Assembly (NCBI GenBank): GCA_963828705.1 | Contig: CAWHGA010000054.1 | Coordinates: 62,001-126,000, forward strand | Direction: 5' to 3' | DNA from: CAWDJT01 sp963828705 | GTDB lineage: Bacteria; Desulfobacterota; Syntrophobacteria; Syntrophobacterales; Syntrophobacteraceae | DNA length: 64,000 nucleotides | In this document: in pieces, positions 57,375 to 64,000 of the stretch | How the letters are laid out: each line of letters starts with the position of its first letter | Position numbering within the stretch: the stretch's first letter is position 1 | The notes under the pieces: model-generated | Databases searched by the model: none | What the model was told of the DNA's origin: nothing | What the model saw: only the letters and a program-made list of their open reading frames with translations | Translations under genes and position numbers: made by a program

Positions 57375-60300
57375 ATGGATATTTTGACCAAGAACACGAC
57401 CCACGGCTCCGTATTGGTAGTAGGTGCCGGGATAGCCGGCATGCAAGCGGCCCTGGACTTGGCCGCTATGGATTTTGCCGTGCATCTTCTGGATTGTTCG
57501 GCTTCCATCGGCGGCAATATGGCCCGCCTCGATAAGACCTTTCCCACCAACGATTGTTCCACCTGCATGATCGCCCCGCGGATGGTGGCTTGTGCTCGCC
57601 ATCCGCAGATCACCATCCACACCTTGGCCGAATTAATCGATGTCGAAGGCGAACCCGGCCGATTCCAGGCTCACGTGCGGCACCACCCGCGCTATGTGGA
57701 CCCAAAGGTTTGTATCGGCTGCGGCCTGTGTGTGGAGAAGTGCCCCAAGAAGGTCCCCAACGCCTACAATGCCGGCATGGATCAGCGCAAAGCGATCCAT
57801 TTCGTTCATTCCCAGGCCATCCCCATGGTGCCGTCCATTGATCCAGCCACATGCATCTATTTTCAGAAAGGCCGCTGTCGAGCCTGTGAAAAGGTTTGCC
57901 CCACTCAGGCGGTGCGTTTCCAGGACCAGGCACGCGAACAGGTGCTGGATGTCGGGGCGGTCATCCTGGCCGCCGGCTACGATCTGGCCCTGGTAGCGCA
58001 GGCGGGCGAATACGGTCATGGCCGCTATGCTAATGTGGTCACCAGTATCGAATATGAACGGATGCTCTCAGCCACGGGTCCTCATGGCGGTGAACCCCAA
58101 CGGCCATCAGACGGTCGCATCCCGCGGAGCATCGCCTGGATCCAGTGTGTGGCTTCAAGGGACAGCGCCCGCCACCGTAACTTCTGCTCCTCGGTGTGTT
58201 GCATGGCCGCAGTCAAACAGGCTCTGATCACCAAGGAACATCACCCTGATTGCGAAGCCGTCATTTTCTACCTGGACATTCGAGCTCACGGCAAGGACTT
58301 CGATCGTTACGTGTTGCGCGCTCGCGATCGTTATGGCGTGCGGTTCATCCGCAGCATGCTGTCCCAGGTGGTCCATGATCCCCGCAGTGGAAATCTGGTG
58401 ATTGAGTACTATGATCGATTGTCCTTGACCCATCGGCAAGATGAATTCGACCTGGTGGTGCTGTCAGCCGGCATGAAACCGCATCGAGAGGTCCTTCCCC
58501 TGCTCAGCCGGCTGAAGTTAGAACAAAATCTCTACGGTTTCGTGGCCCCGGACCTCCTGCGGCCGTCCCACAGCTCGCGCCCAGGCATTCTGGTGTGTGG
58601 CACCCTGGACGGCCCCAAAGACATCCCGGAATCTGTCACCAGCGCCAGCGCAGCAGCAGCAGCGGCCGCTGCCCTACTCCAGCAGTTGGCATCGAACTCG
58701 CCCGGGATGACTGAGCCGGACCCGGACCAATCCGAAAACCCGACCGACTCGGAGCGCCACCAACCGCCAGGTACCGATCAAGAACCAACGGAAGCTAGCC
58801 AACAGAACCCCAATGCCAGCGAGCCACAGTCTGCGAACGCGACTTTAGTCAAAGCAGAATCCCCACCCGTCACGACCGCGTTGGTAGCCGAAGACATCCA
58901 AGATTTGCTCCAGCAGCCACGCATCGGGGTTTTCATCTGCCACTGTGGGCGCAACATTGCCGGAGTAATTGCGGTGGAGGCTTTGCGTGACTACGCCTTG
59001 ACCTTGCCTCATGTGGTGCTGGCCGAGCACTTCCTGTTCACCTGTTCCACCGCCACCCAGGCCCATATGCAGGACCTCATCAGCCAACACCATCTGAACC
59101 GGGTGGTGGTGGCGGCCTGTTCGCCCCGAACCCACGAACCGTTGTTCCGGGAAACCCTGGAACGTGCCGGGATTAACAAATACCTGCTGGAGATGGCCAA
59201 CATCCGCGATCAATGCTCCTGGGTCCATGCCCAGGATCCGAAAGCGGCTACAACCAAGGCTCGGGACCTGATCCGGGCGGCAGCAGCGCGGGCCACCTTG
59301 CTGGAACCCATCATCGAAGTCTCTTCGGTCGTAACCCCTAGGGCCCTGGTCGTCGGTGGGGGTCTGGCAGGTATGACGGCGGCTCTCAAGCTGGCAGAAC
59401 AAGGGTTTGGTACCGTGCTGGTAGAAAAGGATGCTCACCTGGGAGGCATGGCACGTCTCATCCACCGAACCTTGGAAGGCATCTCACCGCGTGATCTCGC
59501 CGCAGACCTAGCGTTACGCATAGAAAACCAGCCGCTTGTGTCGCTCTACCGGAGCACCCGGATACAGACCATTACCGGTGGCGCCGGACGCTTCACCGCC
59601 ACGCTGGAACAGCATGGGCAAGAATTGATTGAAGAAGTGGGCGCGGTCATTGTGGCCTGCGGTGGGGTCCCGTACCAACCGGTTGAGTACCACTACGGCC
59701 AGCATCCGGCGGTGGTCACGCAGCTGGAGTTGGAAGATCGCCGGTTCAACGACCCTGATTTTCGGCCCAAGGTCACCGTCATGATCCAGTGTATCGGCTC
59801 GCGTCGGGACGATTTTCCGCTGTGCAGCCGGATCTGTTGTGGGGCCGCGGTCAAAAACGCCATCGGCATCAAGGAACGAAACCCTGAAGCCGCAGTGTAC
59901 GTTCTCTATCGCGACATCCGCACCTACGGCTTCAAGGAGGACTACTACAAGACCGCCCGGGACAGTGGCGTGGTCTTTCTCCCCTTTGATCCCGAAACCC
60001 CGCCCGAAGTGCTTGCCGACGATTCCAAACTGCGGATCAAGACCTTTGATTCCGGCAGTCAGATGGATCTCATCATCGATGCCGACTTGCTGGTTTTAAG
60101 CGTCGGCGTCCGACCTCACCCGGGAGCTCGCGAGTTGGCCAACAAACTTAAACTCCCGATGATGCCCGAAGGTTTTTTCCTGGAAGCCCATCCCAAACTG
60201 AATCCGCTGGAGTTCAGCAGCAGCGGGATCTATCTGTGCGGCCTGGCACACAGCCCCCGCTACCTGGAAGAAAGCCTGGCCCAGGCTCAGGGGGCCGCCG

Positions 60301-60575
60301 GTCGTGCAGCCGGACTACTTCGCCAACGGGACATCCGCAGCAGCGGGGTTATCGCTATCGTCGACCGGTCCCGCTGCAGCAGCTGCCTGGTGTGCGTCCG
60401 CGCCTGTCCATACCGCGTGCCTCGCATCGACCGGGAAGGGATATCCGTCATCGATGCTCGCGGTTGCCAAGGATGCGGGATTTGCGCCTCCGAATGCCCG
60501 GCCAAGGCCATCTCCCTCCAGCACTACACCGACGCCCAGGTGATCGCCCAGGCCCACGGCATGGTTGCTGACTGA
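57375..60575 (+). CDS. hdrA: Double-length HdrA-like flavoprotein
   Basis: A 1066-residue heterodisulfide-reductase-A-type protein composed of two HdrA-like halves. The first half has a FAD fold at about 12-45 (VVGAGIAGMQAALDLA), IGGNMARLDKTFPTNDCSTCMIAPRMV and two [4Fe-4S] clusters near 113-175 (CIGCGLCVEKC, CRACEKVC). A Glu/Pro/Gln-rich linker occupies about 421-495. The second half has VFICHCGRNIAG, a second FAD fold near 655 (VVGGGLAGMTAALKLAEQG) and a C-terminal pair of ferredoxin clusters near 999-1050. Such flavoproteins bifurcate or confurcate electrons among ferredoxin, NADH or thiols. The ATG at 57375 follows a weak ribosome site. Confidence 0.9.
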   Translation: MDILTKNTTHGSVLVVGAGIAGMQAALDLAAMDFAVHLLDCSASIGGNMARLDKTFPTNDCSTCMIAPRMVACARHPQITIHTLAELIDVEGEPGRFQAHVRHHPRYVDPKVCIGCGLCVEKCPKKVPNAYNAGMDQRKAIHFVHSQAIPMVPSIDPATCIYFQKGRCRACEKVCPTQAVRFQDQAREQVLDVGAVILAAGYDLALVAQAGEYGHGRYANVVTSIEYERMLSATGPHGGEPQRPSDGRIPRSIAWIQCVASRDSARHRNFCSSVCCMAAVKQALITKEHHPDCEAVIFYLDIRAHGKDFDRYVLRARDRYGVRFIRSMLSQVVHDPRSGNLVIEYYDRLSLTHRQDEFDLVVLSAGMKPHREVLPLLSRLKLEQNLYGFVAPDLLRPSHSSRPGILVCGTLDGPKDIPESVTSASAAAAAAAALLQQLASNSPGMTEPDPDQSENPTDSERHQPPGTDQEPTEASQQNPNASEPQSANATLVKAESPPVTTALVAEDIQDLLQQPRIGVFICHCGRNIAGVIAVEALRDYALTLPHVVLAEHFLFTCSTATQAHMQDLISQHHLNRVVVAACSPRTHEPLFRETLERAGINKYLLEMANIRDQCSWVHAQDPKAATTKARDLIRAAAARATLLEPIIEVSSVVTPRALVVGGGLAGMTAALKLAEQGFGTVLVEKDAHLGGMARLIHRTLEGISPRDLAADLALRIENQPLVSLYRSTRIQTITGGAGRFTATLEQHGQELIEEVGAVIVACGGVPYQPVEYHYGQHPAVVTQLELEDRRFNDPDFRPKVTVMIQCIGSRRDDFPLCSRICCGAAVKNAIGIKERNPEAAVYVLYRDIRTYGFKEDYYKTARDSGVVFLPFDPETPPEVLADDSKLRIKTFDSGSQMDLIIDADLLVLSVGVRPHPGARELANKLKLPMMPEGFFLEAHPKLNPLEFSSSGIYLCGLAHSPRYLEESLAQAQGAAGRAAGLLRQRDIRSSGVIAIVDRSRCSSCLVCVRACPYRVPRIDREGISVIDARGCQGCGICASECPAKAISLQHYTDAQVIAQAHGMVAD

Positions 60576-60729
60576 AGTGACCGAGGTGATTTGCAGGATG
60601 TGGGAAATCGTTTTCGTTGAGGTCAAACGGATCTTGGGGATGGCACTCGTGATCGATATCATTTGGGAGGTCAGGATGCTGAGGGGTCCCTTGCGAATCG
60701 CAGGGGGCCCTCCGTAGTGCTTGATGAAC

Positions 60730-61059
60730 TCAGTACAGCCGCCGGTAGTGGTGCCGTTTGCTCCTGATCATCCGGTCATTTTCTCCGAGGAGCCTTGTGA
60801 GCCGTTTCTGTTCACGAATGGTGAGCAGCCCATCGTTTCTTAACTTTGTTTCTTGATCTCTGATAAAGTTTAGATTGTCTTGGAGCAACTGCGCATCCGA
60901 TGGGGCCAGGTCACCTCTACGGATTCCATGATCGATCCTCTTCTGCTGACGGGCAACATTGGCGCTGAACTTCGAATGAAAATCCCCTGCGGCAAAGACC
61001 GTCCCAGCTACAAATACCAGCATTATTGCGACCAAAATCACTGTGCTTGTTTTTCTCAT
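60730..61059 (-). CDS. Small exported protein
   Basis: 109 residues with a clear signal peptide (MRKTSTVILVAIMLVFVAGTVFA, cleavage after VFA) and a basic, helical mature part of about 85 residues (RQQKRIDHGIRRGDLAPSDAQLLQDNL). It is short, Cys-free and highly charged. I do not recognise a family; similar proteins in deltaproteobacteria are annotated only as hypothetical. GGAGG precedes the ATG at 6 bases. Confidence 0.7.
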   Translation of the reverse strand: MRKTSTVILVAIMLVFVAGTVFAAGDFHSKFSANVARQQKRIDHGIRRGDLAPSDAQLLQDNLNFIRDQETKLRNDGLLTIREQKRLTRLLGENDRMIRSKRHHYRRLY

Positions 61060-61198
61060 GTTACCTCCGTGCAGTTCCGAAGTTGTGTAGGATTGTGTTA
61101 CCGAATCTCCTTGGCTGAAAAAGTAGTGGGGTTGATTCAGTTAGTCAATTTGATAATTTCAGTCGCTACTCGATGAGGGAATACACCCCTATGAGGCG

Positions 61199-61462
61199 TC
61201 AAAGCTTCTTGGTCATCTTATAGACATAGGCCAGCACCTCGGCCACGGCCCGGTAGAGTTCGGTGGGGATTTCCTGATCCAGGTCCAGCTTGGAAAGCAC
61301 TTCGATGAGGGCAGGGTCACTTTTGAGCGGGATGTTGTGTTTCTTGGCGATTTCAATGATGCGTTCGGCAATGATACCACGCCCCTTGGCCACCACCATC
61401 GGGGCCTGGTCAACCTGGTGTCGATATCGGAGCGCCAACGCTTTCTTGGTCTTTTCCGCCAT
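61199..61462 (-). CDS. FlhB C-terminal-domain-like protein (FhlB/FlhX type)
   Basis: An 87-residue protein resembling only the cytoplasmic substrate-specificity domain of FlhB (ALALRYRHQVDQAPMVVAKGRGIIAERIIEIAKKHNIPLKSDPALIEVLSKL). The NPTH autocleavage site of full FlhB is absent because the protein begins after it. Such free domains can stand in for the cleaved FlhB fragment in flagellar export. It follows the FliK-like gene by 75 bases on the same strand, consistent with paired roles in hook-length control. Confidence 0.85.
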   Translation of the reverse strand: MAEKTKKALALRYRHQVDQAPMVVAKGRGIIAERIIEIAKKHNIPLKSDPALIEVLSKLDLDQEIPTELYRAVAEVLAYVYKMTKKL

Positions 61463-61537
61463 ACCGTCTCCTGCTCCCGTCCGCCCGTGTGTCCCGCAGC
61501 AACTGCCCCGATCTCGGGATAGACCCTCGGGCCACGA

Positions 61538-62881
61538 TCAAATCCGAATATTGATAATGTTCTCGAAGGATTCCAGGCGTTCAAAGGGCATCAGGTGGTT
61601 CTCCTCCAAACCAAGAACATTGGCCAGCTTCAGATTCAGCCCCTGTTGCTGAAACATCTGTTGTAGCTCCTGGACGTTGCTGTTGAGGGTTGCTCGGAAC
61701 TCCGGGTTGTCGGTCTTAAACGACACAAAGAAGTCTCGACTCTGCATCATGGCGACCACGGTCAGTTTACCATGATTCTCAAAATCAAGGTTCATCAAGC
61801 AGTAGTAGGACTTCCCCTCGGGACCGCTGCGACTTCGTTTGAAGGCAATGTCCGCTTCCTTGAGACCCTTCCAGACCACCGGAAGAAAGGTGTAAAAGGA
61901 ATCGGTAAGCTTGGAAAGGAGCTGGAACGTCTCGATATCTTGCAGCAACCCATCCACACCCTGCAGCATCCGCCCCAGGGCCGCCCGCTTTTCGCCCACC
62001 TGTTTGGTTGCCGCAGCTTGCAAGGGCAAGGTGTTAGCCGCCAATTGTCGGTCATGATCGACAATCATCTGTTTCATTTGCAGCAGCCTGGCCTTGAGGT
62101 CCGTCTGCAGATGGTCGATGTCGGAGGATTGCACCACCACCGAGGCGGACATGGGTCCTTTCGCGAGCACCTCGCCCTCAGCAGGCAGCGACTGGACCAG
62201 AGCCCGTAACCGGGCTTCCATAGCCACGCCGGTATTTTCCAGGGTGGATTTCAAAGGCGTTTGCAGAACCTTTTCCATGTCCGTGAAGAGGCGCTCTTTC
62301 ACTCCGGCTAGATCCAGCAACTCCGCGAATTCCTTGAGAACTGGTTCGTTGATCAGCAGGCTCACGCGGTTCTGAATGCTTTGGCCGGTGTTCCTGAGGC
62401 TGGTCTGCAAAAGGGACTGCAGTTGGTCGCGGATTTCTTTGGGGAGTGCCGCGCTGTCTTCCGGTAGCGCCTTAAGAAGCTGTTCGAGGGTGGACGCCAA
62501 ATCTTTCGGCACCTGTCCGGCTACGGGCAGGTTGGCCGCCAGCTCTTGAGCCAGCGATTGAACGGCATTGGTGGAAGCATTCTGCAATGCCGCGGTTTCT
62601 GGATTGGCCATCATTTCCAGAAACTGCAGGCGGATCTCAGCGCCACCCTCCCCTGTCTGCTCACCCAGCACCCGAAATAACACGCTGGCGTCCATCGGCA
62701 ACTGCAGGGTAGTTTTGGCCTGGATGAGGTTGCCCTTGATGCGCAGGCTCACGTCACCGTCAGGCGACACATCCACCACAGTGGCACGTACCACCTCGCC
62801 CGGCCTCAATTGTAGGAACCGATCCACCGCCCTGGTGAGGACGAATATCGGTTCCCCTACGCCAACACGGTACGCGTCCAT
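61538..62881 (-). CDS. FliK-like flagellar hook-length control protein
   Basis: A 447-residue, largely helical protein. The N-terminus has an RxGExVxATVVDVSPDGDVSLRIKG segment and the middle is Gln/Leu-rich. The C-terminus resembles FliK substrate-switch domains (YYCLMNLDFENHGKLTVVAMMQSRDFFVSFKTDNPEFRATLNSNVQELQQMFQQQGL). FliK measures hook length and switches the export gate through FlhB; an FlhB-C-like gene follows. Length is typical, but sequence in this family is poorly conserved. Confidence 0.72.
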   Translation of the reverse strand: MDAYRVGVGEPIFVLTRAVDRFLQLRPGEVVRATVVDVSPDGDVSLRIKGNLIQAKTTLQLPMDASVLFRVLGEQTGEGGAEIRLQFLEMMANPETAALQNASTNAVQSLAQELAANLPVAGQVPKDLASTLEQLLKALPEDSAALPKEIRDQLQSLLQTSLRNTGQSIQNRVSLLINEPVLKEFAELLDLAGVKERLFTDMEKVLQTPLKSTLENTGVAMEARLRALVQSLPAEGEVLAKGPMSASVVVQSSDIDHLQTDLKARLLQMKQMIVDHDRQLAANTLPLQAAATKQVGEKRAALGRMLQGVDGLLQDIETFQLLSKLTDSFYTFLPVVWKGLKEADIAFKRSRSGPEGKSYYCLMNLDFENHGKLTVVAMMQSRDFFVSFKTDNPEFRATLNSNVQELQQMFQQQGLNLKLANVLGLEENHLMPFERLESFENIINIRI

Positions 62882-63159
62882 GGTGCCATCCTACCTTAGC
62901 CGGGGGTGATCCGGTCTGTCTTGCGCATCTGGGGGACGGTGCAAAACGTTATGAAGCAGTATATCACCAAGGTATTCAAAAGCAATCCAATCGCTGTACA
63001 CCCGCTGGAAACCGCAGCGATATCGGCTTGTTGGACTGAGCCGCCGAGATTCAACGCCACGTAGCCGCAGTGTCGAAAGATGCCGAGACCATTTGAAAAA
63101 TCATGACCTCCCCGCAAGCAAAAACGCTGCGCTCCGTGATTGTCAATCCGGACCAAATC
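62882..63159. other. Intergenic region upstream of the FliK-like gene
   Basis: Nearly 280 bases between the FliK-like gene and the terminator of the flavoprotein gene. An 88-codon minus-strand open frame here has no ribosome site or similarity and is not called. Confidence 0.4.
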
Positions 63160-63202
63160 CAAAAAACGTTAAGGCCCGGTGAGATAATCTCGACCGGGCC
63201 TT
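63160..63202 (-). terminator. Rho-independent terminator of the flavoprotein gene
   Basis: AAGGCCCGGT and its exact complement (63171-63180, 63193-63202) form a 10-bp stem with a 12-base loop. On the minus strand it is followed by AACGTTTTTT, about 130 bases past the stop of the flavoprotein gene. Confidence 0.8.
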
Positions 63203-63332
63203 GATAAATGGTGAGAGGGAACTCAACCCCCGAAGCAATTCACTGATTTCCGCCGCGCTGTATCAGCTTCCAGCCTATAGCAACTTGACTCTTGAGTTTC
63301 GTGACTTGAGTCTTGCCTCTTACAACCTGCAG

Positions 63333-64000
63333 CTATTCGCTTTCCGTGATCACATCCATCATACGGTGGGCGCGGACATCATCGGTAGAATAATCGGGAA
63401 GGATGATGGGCGCCACCACCGGTTTGGTGATGCCGGCTTCCTTGAGTTCCTGTTCGAAACGGGAAACGTGCGCCAGCGACAGATTTTTGAGGGTCACGCC
63501 CTTGACGTATTCGGCCGCATTGGTGCCGGCGCGTCGCCCAAAGGTGATGATATCCTGAAGGCTGTTGCCCATGAGGCGGTTTTCACCGTGCACCCCGCCC
63601 ATGACTTCACCCGCGGCATAGAGGCCCGGTACCGCGGTTGCCGAATTGGCGTTGACGGTGATTCCGCCGTTTTGGTAGTGCAGGGTCGGATAGACCAGCA
63701 TGGGTTCCTTGCTGATGTCGATCCCCACGCGGTCGAACTGGATGAACTTGGCCGGGAGTTCCTTACGCACCGTGCCCTTCGCCGTGGAGCAGATCGATCA
63801 TGGGGGAATCCAGCCACAGGCCGAGGCGACCGGTGGGGGTGAGGAGCCCTTTGCGTTTATCGGTGGCTTCCTTGATCAGTTCGGCCGATTCCACGTCGCG
63901 GGGTTCCAGCGGGAAGCAGAACTGTTCACCGTCGACATTGAGCACGTGAGCCCCCAGGCCACGCACCTTTTCGGTGATGAGCAGGCCCACGTTCTGTTCC
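63333..64000 (-). CDS. Fumarate-reductase/succinate-dehydrogenase-type flavoprotein, C-terminal part (frame break near 63773)
   Basis: The visible ~220 residues are the C-terminal part of an FAD-dependent flavoprotein of the FrdA/SdhA/NadB superfamily: a substrate-domain segment (VYPTLHYQNGGITVNANSATAVPGLYAAGEVMGGVHGENRLMGNSLQDIITFGRRAG), with the signature GGVHGENRLMGNSLQD near the FAD site. The part before RKELPAKFIQF is in another frame. The 5' end is outside the window, so the exact member (fumarate reductase, aspartate oxidase or related) cannot be decided. A terminator follows at 63160-63202. Confidence 0.82.

Noticed and set aside
62896..63162. 88-codon minus-strand open frame upstream of the FliK-like gene
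   Set aside because: No start signal or family resemblance; overlaps the U-tract of a terminator.

Overview
The window looks like a chromosomal contig from an anaerobic Desulfobacterota (deltaproteobacterial) organism. The evidence is HdrA/HdrB/HdrC electron-transfer genes, a hybrid-cluster protein with a Crp/Fnr regulator of HcpR type, a siroheme sulfite/nitrite reductase-like protein, a ferredoxin:thioredoxin reductase next to a glutaredoxin, an OFA-type transporter, many two-component systems with an NtrC-family activator, and extensive c-di-GMP signalling. I cannot name a species. No rRNA, tRNA or CRISPR array was recognised.

Layout. 0-6 kb: a minus-strand signalling operon (peptide-type solute-binding protein, HAMP/PAS histidine kinase, CheY-like regulator, receiver-kinase hybrid) and a 30-residue secreted micropeptide behind a perfect palindrome. 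6.4-12.2 kb: NtrC-type activator, glycolate-oxidase-like GlcD, M1 aminopeptidase. 12.4-18.1 kb: a c-di-GMP block made of a GEMM-I riboswitch ahead of an HDOD protein, a large PAS/GAF/GGDEF enzyme and a YcgR-like PilZ protein. 18.2-25.3 kb: redox and housekeeping genes (FTR/glutaredoxin, ndk, MltD-like lytic transglycosylase, rubredoxin-like protein, DUF554, thrC). 25.6-28.8 kb: gamma carbonic anhydrase and an IS701-type insertion that supplies the stop codon of a neighbouring gene. 29.4-36.6 kb: OFA transporter, a catalytically degenerate site-2-protease homologue, a Ser/Thr kinase with a receiver-like N-terminus, GNAT, metallophosphoesterase, cspA, and a DUF166 gene interrupted by one in-frame UGA followed by a SECIS-like hairpin. 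36.7-43.2 kb: YheT-like hydrolase, epmA-efp, mreB, D,D-carboxypeptidase with a lysine-rich tail, DedA. 43.4-47.8 kb: hcp locus with two identical FNR/HcpR-like boxes. 48-50.4 kb: small AbrB-like protein, GGDEF, FlhG/MinD-like ATPase. 50.9-60.6 kb: hdrC-hdrB, then lemA-DUF350 and a membrane protein carrying four consecutive Hint (intein-like) domains followed by Tim44-like domains, then a 182-bp MITE with target duplication, then a double-length hdrA. 60.7-64 kb: small periplasmic protein, FlhB-C-like and FliK-like proteins, and the end of a fumarate-reductase-type flavoprotein.

Fourteen otherwise recognisable genes carry one or more single-base frame breaks. Several of those I traced lie at short mono- or dinucleotide runs, so uncorrected indels in the assembly are at least as likely as real gene decay. 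In those loci I give the span of the whole gene and the approximate break. The DUF166 UGA is different: the reading frame is the same on both sides.

The observations I rate highest are the candidate DUF166 selenoprotein (35854-36546) and the quadruple-Hint/Tim44 membrane protein with its LemA/DUF350 neighbours (52804-56977). Next come the GEMM-controlled HDOD gene, the HcpR-like operator pair, the MITE upstream of hdrA, and the pseudo-protease.
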